A DNA stretch of 64,000 nt from Thiomicrospira sp. WB1 (GTDB lineage Bacteria > Pseudomonadota > Gammaproteobacteria > Thiomicrospirales > Thiomicrospiraceae), in contig NZ_LQBN01000001.1 of NCBI RefSeq assembly GCF_001507535.1, positions 434,001 to 498,000 on the forward strand, read 5' to 3'. The notes beneath the pieces are model-generated. The model did no database searches. It saw only the letters and a program-made list of their open reading frames with translations, and was not told the origin of the DNA. Positions within the stretch are counted from its first letter, which is position 1, and each line of letters begins with the position of its first letter. Position numbers and translations under genes: made by a program. Shown here one piece after another: positions 10,990 through 20,148 of the stretch.

Positions 10990-11026
10990 TTGTTTGATGG
11001 AGTCCTGATCGGAACCCTGAATTTTT

Positions 11027-11728
11027 ATGGCTAAGCGACGCAAAAAAAATGAGGAAGAAGGCGGCGAAGGCGGTGCCTGGGAGATTGCCCTGGCCGACCT
11101 GATGACCGTTCTGATGGTCTTTTTTCTGGTGATGTGGCTGATTTCGATCGTCGATCCAAGCGACCGTCAAAGTTTTGTCGATTCGCTGGTCGGCAAAGGC
11201 GGCTCGGAAAAGATCAGTGTGTCCGAGTCATCCTCGGCGTCGGATCAGATTGTGCCGATTGAAGAGCTGAAGCCTCCGGTTTCACCCGAAGAGATCAGTG
11301 ATTCCATGTCCGGGATGAACCCGAAAGACATCGATATTGAAGAAACCGACGAATACACCAAAATCACGCTGCATTCAGACAGTTTCTTTGAGAGCGGGCG
11401 AGCCAATATTACCGACAAAACGCGAGAAGAACTGGAAAAGCTGGGGGAAACCCTGGCCGGACGCGGTCAGCCGATCACGGTGACCGGTTACACCGACAGC
11501 CTGCCCATTTCCAACCTTCAGTTTCCCTCCAATTGGGAGCTGTCTGCCGCACGCGCGGCAACCATTGCCCGTACCTTCATTTACATGGGGGTCAATAAAG
11601 ATCTGGTCACGATTGTGGGCAAAGGCGATAACGACCCGGTTGCCTCCAATGAGTCCGCTTACGGGCGTTCTTTGAACCGCCGAGTGGTGATTCAGGTCGA
11701 TAAGGATCAGACAAGCGGCAAGGATTAA
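11027..11728 (+). CDS. motB: flagellar motor stator protein MotB
   Basis: A 233-residue MotB with a charged N-terminus (KRRKKNEEEGGEGG). The single helix begins EIALADLMTVLMVFFLVMW, including the proton-binding aspartate. A plug/linker region rich in acidic residues and a C-terminal OmpA-like domain (VTGYTDSLPISN, SLNRRVVIQV) complete it. It is paired with motA just upstream. Its last bases overlap the end of the convergent moeB-like gene by 4 bp, so the two transcripts meet with no spacer. Confidence 0.94.
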   Translation: MAKRRKKNEEEGGEGGAWEIALADLMTVLMVFFLVMWLISIVDPSDRQSFVDSLVGKGGSEKISVSESSSASDQIVPIEELKPPVSPEEISDSMSGMNPKDIDIEETDEYTKITLHSDSFFESGRANITDKTREELEKLGETLAGRGQPITVTGYTDSLPISNLQFPSNWELSAARAATIARTFIYMGVNKDLVTIVGKGDNDPVASNESAYGRSLNRRVVIQVDKDQTSGKD

Positions 11729-12483
11729 GCGTGGGCCGCCTGACAAACCGGGCAATCCGGGTCGGACGTCAGGTTCAAACGCCGCCATTGCATGTGCAAA
11801 CCATCCATTAGAAGCAGGACCCCCTGCAACGTTTCCAATCCTGCCAGAACCTTGATGGTCTCCAATGCCTGGAGGCTGCCGATGGCGCCCACGACGGGTG
11901 CGGCCACGCCATTCTGAGCGCAACTGGCATCGGCTTGACTGGTGTCGGGATAGAGACACTGATAGCAGGGCGTGCTGTGCTGGCGAAAATCGAAGGTGCT
12001 CAGCTGGCCTTCCCAGCGAATGGCGGCGCCGGAAACCAGCGGGGTGTGTGCCCGATGGCAAAGGCGGTTGAGCAAAAAGCGGGTGGCAAAATTGTCACTG
12101 GCGTCCACCACCACATCGGCGTTGTGAATGCAGCGTGCCATGTCGGTTTCATCCAGCTTCTGGGGGTGGGCGGTCACGGTTGTGTTGGGGTTGAGGCGAG
12201 CGATGCGAGCTTCGGCCGAAGCCACTTTGGAAAGCCCCACGCTGGCTTGATCGTGGATGATCTGACGTTGTAGATTGGAGGTGTCCACGTCATCAAAGTC
12301 GACCAGGGTTAAGTGGCCGAGGCCCGCCGCCGCCAGATACAGGGCTACGGGGGACCCCAGCCCGCCCAAGCCAATGATCAGGGCGTGGCTGTTGCGCAGC
12401 TGGGTTTGACCTTCATAACCGATTTCCGGCAATAGAATCTGACGGCTGTAGCGAATCAGTTCTGCATCGCTTAATTCATTCAT
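11725..12483 (-). CDS. moeB: ThiF/MoeB-family adenylyltransferase
   Basis: A 252-residue E1-like enzyme that adenylates the C-terminal Gly-Gly of a sulfur-carrier protein, MoaD for molybdopterin or ThiS for thiazole. The ATP loop reads LIIGLGGLGSPVALYLAAAG, followed by LVDFDDVDTSNLQRQI. A CAQNGV segment and zinc cysteines CYQC and CPVC are present. MoeB and ThiF cannot be separated by eye; position at the end of the hemA-prfA-prmC operon is the usual place for moeB in Gammaproteobacteria. Its start overlaps the prmC stop. Confidence 0.88.
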   Translation of the reverse strand: MNELSDAELIRYSRQILLPEIGYEGQTQLRNSHALIIGLGGLGSPVALYLAAAGLGHLTLVDFDDVDTSNLQRQIIHDQASVGLSKVASAEARIARLNPNTTVTAHPQKLDETDMARCIHNADVVVDASDNFATRFLLNRLCHRAHTPLVSGAAIRWEGQLSTFDFRQHSTPCYQCLYPDTSQADASCAQNGVAAPVVGAIGSLQALETIKVLAGLETLQGVLLLMDGLHMQWRRLNLTSDPDCPVCQAAHA

Positions 12484-13364
12484 GAGGCACCTTTTGGGTT
12501 GGGTTGGTATTGCGCCAGGGTGACACGTGGCTGGCCGCCCAGATCCTTGTGGGTGACCGGTGACTGCCAGTGAGCCGGTTGAAAACAGGCTTGCATGGCG
12601 TCCTGCTGATCGTAGCCATGTTCCAGCACCAACCAGCCGCCCGGTTTGAGGTGGAACGGCGCCTGCTCGATGATGTGACGCAAATCGGCCATGCCCTGAT
12701 CGGCTGCAATCAGGGCGCTTTGGGGTTCAAAGCGCAGGTCCCCCTGCGTCAGGTGCGCATCACTGGGGTCAATGTAGGGTGGGTTGGCGACAATGCAATC
12801 AAAACGCTGGCCCGTGACGGGCGCGAACCAGTCGCCCGCAAGCCACTGGATGTCTAAATCATGGGCTTGCGCGTTTTCGCGGGCAACGGCCAGGGCCGCG
12901 TCACTGCGATCCACTCCGGTGCAGGTGCATTGCGGCAAACTGTGTTTGAGAGCGCAGGCAATGGCCCCGCTGCCGGTGCCCAGATCCAAAAATGACCAGG
13001 CCTGGTGGGTTTGGCCATGCGTCTGATACAGGTCAATCGCGGTTTCCACCAAAAGCTCGGTGTCCGGGCGCGGGATCAACGTATCGGGCGTCACGCGAAG
13101 CGAGAGCCCCCAGAATGCTCGTTGACCTAAAATGTATGCGATGGGTTCGCCTTGCATACGACGTTTGAGCAGCGCGTCAAAACGCTGTTGCTCTTCAAGG
13201 GTGAGGGTGCGTTCCGGCCAGGTCAATAACGCGGCGCGGGACTGCTCGGTCACCGCCATCAGCAACAGGTCCACCTCCAGGGCAACTTCATCCCCGGGCT
13301 GGTGCTGGCTTAGATAGGCACGACCGGTCTGGCGCGCCTGTTCATACGTCTGCACATCGCTCAC
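12480..13364 (-). CDS. prmC: release factor glutamine methyltransferase
   Basis: A 294-residue SAM-dependent enzyme that N5-methylates the glutamine of the GGQ motif in RF1 and RF2. The SAM site is [15 protein letters not shown], and the substrate-glutamine motif NPPYID is present. An N-terminal helical bundle precedes them. It is encoded directly after prfA, with start and stop overlapping, linking the enzyme with its substrate. Codons for H-Q-A-W just before the SAM motif coincide with palindrome copy 3 (12995-13006). Confidence 0.96.
   Translation of the reverse strand: MSDVQTYEQARQTGRAYLSQHQPGDEVALEVDLLLMAVTEQSRAALLTWPERTLTLEEQQRFDALLKRRMQGEPIAYILGQRAFWGLSLRVTPDTLIPRPDTELLVETAIDLYQTHGQTHQAWSFLDLGTGSGAIACALKHSLPQCTCTGVDRSDAALAVARENAQAHDLDIQWLAGDWFAPVTGQRFDCIVANPPYIDPSDAHLTQGDLRFEPQSALIAADQGMADLRHIIEQAPFHLKPGGWLVLEHGYDQQDAMQACFQPAHWQSPVTHKDLGGQPRVTLAQYQPNPKGAS
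12995..13006. repeat. dispersed palindrome ACCAGGCCTGGT, copy 3
   Basis: Exact copy inside prmC, read on the minus strand as codons for Q-A-W. The left flank is AAAAATG, so the T/A-tract context is weak here. Confidence 0.95.
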
Positions 13365-14452
13365 GCGTCGCCCTGACTCAGTGCGGCCAGCTGTTCGGCC
13401 TGATGTTCGTGAATCAGCGGATCAATCACCTGCGCCAGTTGGCCCTGCATCACGTCATCCAGTTTGTAGAGGGTCAGGTTGATGCGGTGGTCGGTGACGC
13501 GTCCCTGCGGGTAGTTGTAGGTGCGAATCCGCTCGGAGCGATCGCCACTGCCTACCAGGTTTTTGCGCTCTTGGGCAATGTCCTGAGCCTGAGCTTTTTC
13601 GCGTTCGGCCATGATGCGTGCGGCCAGTAAAGACATGGCTTTGGCCCGGTTTTTGTGCTGAGAGCGCTCTTCCTGGCATTCCACCACCGTGCCGGTGGGC
13701 AGGTGGGTAATGCGGATGGCGGAATCGGTTTTGTTGACATGTTGGCCGCCGGCGCCTGAGGCGCGAAACGTGTCCACGCGCAGATCGGCGGGGTTAATAT
13801 CAACCTGTTCGACTTCATCGGCCTCGGGCATGATCACGACCGTGGCGGCCGAGGTGTGCACGCGTCCCTGGGTTTCGGTGGCGGGCACGCGCTGAACCCG
13901 ATGGGCGCCGGATTCAAATTTCAGATTGGAATAGGCACCTTCGCCCACAATGCGCGCGATCAGTTCCTTGTAGCCACCGTGTTCGCCTTCGGTGGCACTG
14001 ATGATTTCCACCTGCCAGCGTTTGAGTTCGGCATAACGGCTGTACATGCGAAACAGGTCGCCGGCAAAAATGGCGGCTTCATCCCCACCGGTCCCCGCCC
14101 GGATTTCCAGGAAAATGTTGGCGTCGTCATTGGGGTCTTTGGGCAGGAGCATGGTCTGCAGTTGCGTTTCCAATGTTTCCTGCTGAGCCGTCAGTTCCTT
14201 GAGTTCTTCCTGTGCCATTTCCTTCAGTTCGCCGCTTTCGAGGCGAATCATTTCTCTGGCTTCGTCAATGGCATCTTCATTGGCCTCAAAGGTCGAGAAG
14301 GCTTCGATCACCGGCGTCAGTTGCGAGTGCTCTTTGGTCAGTTGGCGGAATTTTTTCTGGTCGGCAATCACCTCCGGATCGGAGATCAGATGACCTACTT
14401 CGTCCAGGCGTTCGGCCAAATGTTGTAATTTTGTACGAATTGACGGCTTCAT
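13361..14452 (-). CDS. prfA: peptide chain release factor 1
   Basis: A 363-residue RF1 that reads UAA and UAG stop codons and triggers peptide release. The catalytic GGQ is in [15 protein letters not shown]. The stop-codon recognition P-x-T motif appears in [16 protein letters not shown]. An N-terminal coiled domain is also present. Length equals the family norm. It sits between hemA (upstream, 46 bp gap) and prmC (overlapping), a conserved gammaproteobacterial order. Confidence 0.97.
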   Translation of the reverse strand: MKPSIRTKLQHLAERLDEVGHLISDPEVIADQKKFRQLTKEHSQLTPVIEAFSTFEANEDAIDEAREMIRLESGELKEMAQEELKELTAQQETLETQLQTMLLPKDPNDDANIFLEIRAGTGGDEAAIFAGDLFRMYSRYAELKRWQVEIISATEGEHGGYKELIARIVGEGAYSNLKFESGAHRVQRVPATETQGRVHTSAATVVIMPEADEVEQVDINPADLRVDTFRASGAGGQHVNKTDSAIRITHLPTGTVVECQEERSQHKNRAKAMSLLAARIMAEREKAQAQDIAQERKNLVGSGDRSERIRTYNYPQGRVTDHRINLTLYKLDDVMQGQLAQVIDPLIHEHQAEQLAALSQGDA

Positions 14453-14498
14453 AAAACTCCCGTGCGTCAGTAAAAGGGGCGGTTAAATAGGGCGCAGG

Positions 14499-15923
14499 CT
14501 AGAGAGCGTCCGAAGGTTTGACCTGAAAAAAAGTCCGATGGGATTGCGAAGCGCGCGCCGATGGCGCAGAAGGTTGTGCGCAAGAGGCGGTTTGAGCGGA
14601 CGCCGGGGCGGATGGAGGCGGGGTGGTTTCGGCGTGCGCTGATGACGGTGATTCGGTCTTTTGGGACGGCTCGGAGGCAAGCAACAGTTGTTCGGCCGCG
14701 CTGACCAGCGCCTGTTCGCCTTCGAGCCCGGCCTGATGCAGCTGGGTGGTCGGGCCGTGGAGAATTTTGTTGGTCAGTTGATTGGCCAGTTTGGTGACCA
14801 CCTGTTGGGGGTCATTGCCATGTTCCAGCTGCACTAAAGCCTGTTCCAGTGCTTGTGCTTTGAGGTCATGCGCCTGCTGACGAAAGCCCTGTATGATTGG
14901 GTTGACCTGTTGGGTGGCCTGGTACTGAGTCAGAAAAGCGTGCGCCTGAAGGTCGATGATTTCTTCAGCCGCCTGGGCGGCATCCTGGCGTGAGCGTTTG
15001 TTTTCTTCAATGATGGCTTGCAGATCGTCCACGGTATAAAGGTAGGTGTCGTTAAACTGCGCGATGTCGGGATCAATATCACGAGGTACGGCAATGTCGA
15101 CCATGAACATGGGTTTATTGCGTCGCTTTTTCAGCGCCTGCGCCACCTGTTCCTTGTGGAGCAGACAGTCGGGTGCACCGGTGGAGGCAATAATCATGTC
15201 CGCCTCGTGCAGATGGTTATCGATTTCCTGCAGGTTAATCGCATACCCACCCAGGTCTTCGGCCAGATTGTGCGCTTTTTCCAGGGTGCGGTTGGCAATA
15301 ATCAAATGGCCGATGCCGCTTTCATGCAGGTGGCGGGCCACCAGCTCCGAGGTTTCACCCGCGCCCAGCAGCAGGGCGGTCTGTTCCGACAGCTGGCCGA
15401 AAAACTGTTTGGACAGGGCTACCGCAGAAAACGCCACCGACACCGGGCTGGAGCCGATGGCGGTATCGGTGCGAACCTGTTTGGCGGTTTTGAAAATGTG
15501 CTGCATCAGCGCGTTGAGAACCTGATGCACGCTGTCGGCTTTTTTGGCTGCGTGGTAGGCGTCTTTGATCTGCCCCAGAATCTGAGGTTCGCCCAGGACC
15601 AGGGAGTTGAGGCCGCTGGCCACACACATCATGTGTCGCACGGCTGCCAGCTCTTCGTATTCGTAGAGGAACGGGTCGATGCTGTTTTCTTTCAGATCAA
15701 AGCGCTGATGCAGCCAGCGTCGCAGGTCCGGCGGGGTGGCCTGTTTTAGAATGGCATAGAGTTCGGTGCGGTTGCAGGTGGACACCAGAATGGCTTCATT
15801 CGCCAGCCCGTCACGACGCAACTGTGCCAGTGCCTCCTGTACCTGGTCAGGCGAAAAGGCGACTGTCTCACGGACGTCGACAGGCGCCGTTTCATGATTG
15901 ACCCCTAATACCAATAGTTTCAT
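14499..15923 (-). CDS. hemA: glutamyl-tRNA reductase with low-complexity tail
   Basis: A 474-residue glutamyl-tRNA reductase, first step of C5 haem biosynthesis: NADPH-dependent reduction of Glu-tRNA to glutamate semialdehyde. The catalytic cysteine lies in VSTCNRTELYAIL (about residue 50). The SSPVSVAFSAVALSKQ and LLGAGETSELVARHL (NADPH site) segments are intact, and a C-terminal dimerisation helix follows. The usual family length is about 420. The last 55 or so residues are a Ser/Pro/Ala/Gln-rich run with no recognisable domain, an odd extension that is in frame and ends just before prfA. Confidence 0.93.
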   Translation of the reverse strand: MKLLVLGVNHETAPVDVRETVAFSPDQVQEALAQLRRDGLANEAILVSTCNRTELYAILKQATPPDLRRWLHQRFDLKENSIDPFLYEYEELAAVRHMMCVASGLNSLVLGEPQILGQIKDAYHAAKKADSVHQVLNALMQHIFKTAKQVRTDTAIGSSPVSVAFSAVALSKQFFGQLSEQTALLLGAGETSELVARHLHESGIGHLIIANRTLEKAHNLAEDLGGYAINLQEIDNHLHEADMIIASTGAPDCLLHKEQVAQALKKRRNKPMFMVDIAVPRDIDPDIAQFNDTYLYTVDDLQAIIEENKRSRQDAAQAAEEIIDLQAHAFLTQYQATQQVNPIIQGFRQQAHDLKAQALEQALVQLEHGNDPQQVVTKLANQLTNKILHGPTTQLHQAGLEGEQALVSAAEQLLLASEPSQKTESPSSAHAETTPPPSAPASAQTASCAQPSAPSARASQSHRTFFQVKPSDAL

Positions 15924-16158
15924 ACGGTTTAAGCTGCCTGTTTCCTTACGCTGGTGAATCCGCGCTGACCAATGCCGGGCACCGTCTCGTGCGGCGCCAC
16001 CAAACCGCTAATTTTGCTAAATTATTGGCTTAAATGCAAGTTTTCAGACGCTTGAGCGCGGGTGGCTGAGGCAGTGGCGGGTCGGGGTTTGGCTTGCACA
16101 CAGGGTCAAGGGTGGTATGATTTGTCTGTTTCATATCAAGCGGCGGAAGGTGGTCTTT

Positions 16159-18072
16159 GTGCGGTTAAAGCAGGTGTTGGTGTTGGGCTTGGTGTTGGGC
16201 TTGGTGTTGGGTGGCCTCAGTGGCTGCGCAGGCATGACTTCGCAGGAGCGCGAAGCGGCGCTCAAGCGCTCGGCTGAATTTGCGCCGGCCCCGACCCTGA
16301 CGGACCCTTCCACTGGGGTGGCTTCCGGCCAAACGGATGAGGGGCAGGCTCGTCCCCCACGTAACACCAAGCCGCCCTCGGCCACAGAGCTGGACCCACA
16401 GGTTATGTATGAAGTGCTGCTGGGAGAAATGCTGGCTCTCAAGGGCGCGCAAAACGAAGCCTTCAGTATTTTGTTCCCGTTAGCGCAGCAAACGCGCGAT
16501 CCGGGCTTGGCGGAACGGGCGTTTCAATTGTCTATGGCGACCTTTGATCTGGAGGCGATTCAGGCGGCCACGAATTTGTGGCGGGATGTGTCGCCGGAGT
16601 CGTCCGTGGCCTGGAAGGCGTCATACCTGATGGCGGTGCGTGAGGGCGATCAGACCAGAGCGCGAGAGCATTGGCAGCGCTATCGGGCCGTATCCGATCA
16701 AAGCCTGGATGAAGATCTGGTGCAGGCGGCCATGCGTTTGCGTCAAACGGCGCCGGGAGAGGCAGCACTGGATTTTATGCAGTGGTTGTTGCAGGCGCAT
16801 CCGGATCGGGCCACCGCCCAGTATGGCATGGGTTTGATTCTGCATGCCTATCAGCAATACGATCAGGCCATCCGTTTCTTTAAACAGGCCGCTGGTGGAC
16901 TGGAAGTGATGCTTTCCGAGGTGACGCCGGGATGGCCCGCGGCTCTGCGCAAACAGTTGCAGGGAGCACAAGACGATGCGTTTGCACAGCCATGGCTGTT
17001 GAAGATATACCGTCAGGCTCGCTTGTTGTTGGCCGAATCTTATCTGGGGGCGCAACAGGCGCAATCGGGATTGGATGTGCTGGCCGATTACGTCAAAACC
17101 TACCCGGACGACTGGGCGATGCAGGAACGCTATGCTCGGCTTGAAGTCAAGGCGGGCTATTACCGTCAGGCCGAGCAACGCTATCAGGCGGTGGTGAATC
17201 ACCGGCCGCAATCGCATCAAACTCGTCTGGCGCTTGCATTGCTGCGAATGGAGCAGGGGGATTACGCCGGTGCCATGGACCCTTTGAAAACCCTGGAAGG
17301 CGTCGAAGGGTTTGAATCGGTCGCTCGTTATTATCTGGGGCGCATCGCTCAGCAGGCCGGGCAGTTGGCACAGGCACGCACTTATTATCAATTGGTACTG
17401 GAAAGCGAATATGAGCTGGATGCGCGTCTGCATCTGGCGGAACTGGCGTTCGAGCAGAAAGGGCTTGCAGCGACGTTGGCGACGCTGGCCGAATTGTCAC
17501 CTGAGGCCACGGACGATCAAGTCAAGGTGTTGCGGGCCAAGGCACTGTTTTATCGCAAGGCGGGCGAGCTGGATGAGGCGATCACGGTTTATCAGCAGGC
17601 CATCGAGCTGGCGCCGGATAATGTCTCTCTTTATTTGCAGCAAGCAATGCTGGCGTTTGAGTTAAATCGGTTTGAGGCGTATGAGCAGACGTTGACCCGG
17701 GCCTTGGCACAAGCCCCTGACCACGCCGAGTTGTTGAACGCGCTGGGTTATTTTTATGTGGAGCAGGACCGCGAGCTGGAAAAAGCGACCGAGCTGTTGG
17801 ATCGGGCGGTGGCCTTGGCACCTGGCCAGTATCATATTCTGGACAGCCGTGGCTGGTTGGCCTACAAGAAAGGAGCTCTGAATGAAGCCGAGCGTTATCT
17901 GCGTAAGGCGTTAAGCATGCAGATGGACCCGGAAGTGCTCGCGCATCTGATTGAAGTGCTGTGGGCAAATGGCCACACGGACGAAGCGCGGGCGCTTTGG
18001 CAGAAGCATCAGGCGACGTTTCCGGATCACGCACCTTTGCAGAAATTGATTCGACGCCTGAAAGCCTCTTAG
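16159..18072 (+). CDS. tetratricopeptide-repeat lipoprotein
   Basis: A 637-residue predicted lipoprotein. The signal peptide ends in the lipobox L-S-G-C (cysteine near residue 24), followed by a Pro/Thr-rich linker. About ten TPR units then run to the C-terminus, for example LDEAITVYQQAIELAPDNVS and ELEKATELLDRAVALAPGQY. TPR lipoproteins of this size are common in Gammaproteobacteria next to lolB-ispE, where their role in envelope biogenesis is poorly defined. Here no lolB or ispE follows. I chose the GTG at 16159 (GGAAGG 8 nt upstream), which places the hydrophobic core correctly. The signal peptide is encoded by a 12-bp tandem repeat. Confidence 0.85.
   Translation: MRLKQVLVLGLVLGLVLGGLSGCAGMTSQEREAALKRSAEFAPAPTLTDPSTGVASGQTDEGQARPPRNTKPPSATELDPQVMYEVLLGEMLALKGAQNEAFSILFPLAQQTRDPGLAERAFQLSMATFDLEAIQAATNLWRDVSPESSVAWKASYLMAVREGDQTRAREHWQRYRAVSDQSLDEDLVQAAMRLRQTAPGEAALDFMQWLLQAHPDRATAQYGMGLILHAYQQYDQAIRFFKQAAGGLEVMLSEVTPGWPAALRKQLQGAQDDAFAQPWLLKIYRQARLLLAESYLGAQQAQSGLDVLADYVKTYPDDWAMQERYARLEVKAGYYRQAEQRYQAVVNHRPQSHQTRLALALLRMEQGDYAGAMDPLKTLEGVEGFESVARYYLGRIAQQAGQLAQARTYYQLVLESEYELDARLHLAELAFEQKGLAATLATLAELSPEATDDQVKVLRAKALFYRKAGELDEAITVYQQAIELAPDNVSLYLQQAMLAFELNRFEAYEQTLTRALAQAPDHAELLNALGYFYVEQDRELEKATELLDRAVALAPGQYHILDSRGWLAYKKGALNEAERYLRKALSMQMDPEVLAHLIEVLWANGHTDEARALWQKHQATFPDHAPLQKLIRRLKAS
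16177..16212 (+). repeat. three tandem 12-bp units in the signal-peptide codons
   Basis: TTGGTGTTGGGC occurs three times head to tail (third unit differs only in its last base). Twelve bp equals four codons, so the array encodes repeated L-V-L-G, and unit gain or loss would keep the frame while altering the hydrophobic core length. Confidence 0.9.
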
Positions 18073-18166
18073 GCTCGAAAGCATTCTCTCGCATTTGATG
18101 TTAAGATTTCGATACGCCCGGTAAGGCATTTTTCTCGGAAAAACCCTGGGAAAAATTAATTTTTGG

Positions 18167-18196
18167 TTGATTTCGTGTTCTGAGTATGGATAATAC
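18167..18196 (+). promoter_or_regulatory. sigma-70-like promoter for tRNA-Gln
   Basis: TTGATT (18167-18172), an 18-bp spacer and TAATAC (18191-18196), about 37 bp before the tRNA. Confidence 0.6.
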
Positions 18197-18232
18197 CGAC
18201 CTGTCTTAAGGACACAGCAAAAAACTGACAGT

Positions 18233-18307
18233 TGGGCTATAGCCAAGCGGTAAGGCAACGGGTTTTGATCCCGTCATGCGCAGGTTCGAATCCTGCTAGC
18301 CCAGCCA
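18233..18307 (+). tRNA. tRNA-Gln (anticodon TTG)
   Basis: A 75-nt tRNA. Acceptor arms TGGGCTA (18233-18239) and TAGCCCA (18297-18303) pair fully. The anticodon stem is ACGGG/CCCGT with loop TTTTGAT (anticodon TTG). The T-arm holds GGTTCGAATCC, and CCA is encoded at 18305-18307. It sits directly ahead of prs, the conserved position in Gammaproteobacteria. Confidence 0.96.
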
Positions 18308-18365
18308 TTTTCTTACCGAATTCTCAAAGCAACAGTTTCCTGGTTCCCGCCATAGGAGCGCCTGA

Positions 18366-19340
18366 ATGGCCTACGCATACGCCAACGTCCGGTTGTTCGC
18401 CGGTAACGCCAATGTCAGCCTCGCCGAAAGCATTTCCTCTTCCATTGATATCCCGTTGGGACAAGCCGATGTCGGTCGTTTCAGTGACGGCGAAATCATG
18501 GTTCAGATCAATGAATCCGTTCGTGGCAAGGATGTGTATGTCCTGCAGCCGACCTGTACACCGGAACCGGCGGTCAACCTGATGGAACTGTTGGTGATGA
18601 TCGATGCGCTTAAACGCGCATCGGCCAAACGCATCACCGCCGTGGTGCCTTATTACGGTTTCGCCCGTCAGGATCGTCGTCCCAATTCAGCGCGCGTGCC
18701 GATCACGGCACGACTGGCCGCCGACATGATCACGGTCGCCGGTGCCGATCGTCTGATTACGGTTGATCTTCACGCGGACCAGATTCAGGGCTTTTTCGAC
18801 ATTCCCGTGGACAACATCTATGGGTCCCCCACACTGGTGGACGACATGCGCGCGTCCGGGCACATCGCGGATGATAATATGATGGTGGTGTCGCCGGACA
18901 TGGGCGGGGTGGTTCGAGCACGCGCCGTGGCCAAGGCACTGGGCTGTGAAATGGCGATCATCGATAAGCGTCGCCCCAAGGCTAATGTGGCGCAGATCAT
19001 GCACATCATCGGCGATGTCAAAGGCCGAGATTGTATTCTGGTGGACGATCTGGTGGACACAGCCGGTACCTTGTGCAAAGCCGCGAATGCGTTGATTGAG
19101 CACGGTGCCAAAAGCGTGACCGCCTATGTGGTGCATGCCGTTTTGTCCGGGCCGGCGGTCGAAAACATCAATCAGTCCGCACTGACCGAACTGGTGGTGA
19201 CTGACACCATCCCATTGTCCGAAGAAGCTCTGAATTCCGAACGTATCCGTCAGGTTTCGGTGGCACCGGTGCTGGGTGAAACCATTCGCCGCGTGCATCA
19301 GGAAGAGTCGGTGTCTGAAATTATGCCGATCCGTTCTTAG
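18366..19340 (+). CDS. prs: ribose-phosphate pyrophosphokinase
   Basis: A 324-residue PRPP synthetase that transfers pyrophosphate from ATP to ribose 5-phosphate, feeding nucleotide, histidine and tryptophan synthesis. Motifs are [18 protein letters not shown] near the N-terminus, [12 protein letters not shown], the metal-binding [12 protein letters not shown], and the PRPP loop [15 protein letters not shown]. Length matches the class I enzyme. A TAGGAG site precedes the ATG. Upstream tRNA-Gln and downstream rplY-pth-ychF form a standard synteny block. Confidence 0.98.
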   Translation: MAYAYANVRLFAGNANVSLAESISSSIDIPLGQADVGRFSDGEIMVQINESVRGKDVYVLQPTCTPEPAVNLMELLVMIDALKRASAKRITAVVPYYGFARQDRRPNSARVPITARLAADMITVAGADRLITVDLHADQIQGFFDIPVDNIYGSPTLVDDMRASGHIADDNMMVVSPDMGGVVRARAVAKALGCEMAIIDKRRPKANVAQIMHIIGDVKGRDCILVDDLVDTAGTLCKAANALIEHGAKSVTAYVVHAVLSGPAVENINQSALTELVVTDTIPLSEEALNSERIRQVSVAPVLGETIRRVHQEESVSEIMPIRS

Positions 19341-19357
19341 TTGCCCCTCACCTTTTT

Positions 19358-19369
19358 ACCAGGCCTGGT
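19358..19369. repeat. dispersed palindrome ACCAGGCCTGGT, copy 4
   Basis: Exact copy 17 bp after the prs stop, with TTTTT on the left and GGTTTTTG on the right. Placement would suit a terminator or attenuator between prs and rplY. Confidence 0.95.
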
Positions 19370-19422
19370 GGTTTTTGATACCACCCGAGGGCACGAGCCC
19401 TTTTCATTTGATTTGAAATCCG

Positions 19423-19526
19423 TATAATACCGCTCTTTAATGCCTTGTCTGGTCGCGGACAAGGCGTAATTGGGCCTGTTTGGCCTTCGATAACAGTGAA
19501 AACTGTGATGAAAACTGGAGAAACCA
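19423..19526 (+). promoter_or_regulatory. promoter and structured leader of rplY
   Basis: A TATAAT box at 19423-19428 (with TTTTCA 16 bp upstream) would start a leader of about 90 nt. The leader holds a perfect 8-bp stem GCCTTGTC/GACAAGGC (19442-19449, 19458-19465) and a second stem ACAGT-GAAA-ACTGT (19493-19506) capped by a GNRA-type loop just ahead of the ribosome-binding site GGAG. The layout resembles autogenous ribosomal-protein leaders, but feedback by L25 is inference. Confidence 0.5.
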
Positions 19527-20114
19527 ATGACTGATTTAACATGGACAGCCGAACTTCGTTCGGAAGAGGGGAAAGGTGCGAGCCGCCGCCTTCGTCGAGC
19601 GAAGAAAGTTCCGGCCATCGTCTACGGTGGTGGAAAGGATGCCAAATCCATCGCTTTGTCCAGCCGCGAAGTTGAGCGTGCACTGGATAACGTGGATTTG
19701 TATAACACGGTCTTGACCCTGGACGGTGCGGGCGACAAAGAAAGCTGCGTGATCAAAGATCTGCAGCGTCACCCGGCGACTGGATTTGTTTCGCACATCG
19801 ACTTTCAGCGTGCGACCGATTCAACTTACATCACCAAGCGTGTGCCTCTGAACTTCAACGGTCAGGAAAATGCACCCGGCGTGAAAAAAGGTGGGATCAT
19901 GTCGTTCATGCAGTCCACAGTGGAAGTGCGCTGCCTGACCAAAAACCTGCCAACCTCCATTGATGTGGATGTGTCCGGTCTGGACGGCGGTATGAATATC
20001 CGTCTGTCTGAACTGACCTTGCCAGAAGGTGTGACCCTGACGGCACTGACTCACGGCAACAAGGATTATGACCAGGCCGTGGTCGGCATTGGCAAAATCA
20101 AACGCGCCGTATAA
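19527..20114 (+). CDS. rplY: 50S ribosomal protein L25/general stress protein Ctc
   Basis: A 195-residue L25 of the long (Ctc/TL5) type, which binds 5S rRNA. The N-terminal L25 domain shows RSEEGKGASRRLRRAKKVPAIVYGGG, then VIKDLQRHPATGFVSHIDFQR. A C-terminal beta domain contains VEVRCLTKNLP and LPEGVTLTAL. It is positioned between prs and pth, its usual place. A structured leader precedes it. No unusual features within the coding part. Confidence 0.96.
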   Translation: MTDLTWTAELRSEEGKGASRRLRRAKKVPAIVYGGGKDAKSIALSSREVERALDNVDLYNTVLTLDGAGDKESCVIKDLQRHPATGFVSHIDFQRATDSTYITKRVPLNFNGQENAPGVKKGGIMSFMQSTVEVRCLTKNLPTSIDVDVSGLDGGMNIRLSELTLPEGVTLTALTHGNKDYDQAVVGIGKIKRAV

Positions 20115-20148
20115 ATTGAATGCGCGTTAAGCGATCAAAGACCCGCTT

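Noticed and set aside
20068-20082. Other half-matches such as GACCAGGCCGTGGTC in rplY, and ACCAGGCC followed by unrelated bases in hemA, hisB and the LOV-type gene
   Set aside because: Only one arm is intact; these occur in common Q-A codon pairs and were not counted.
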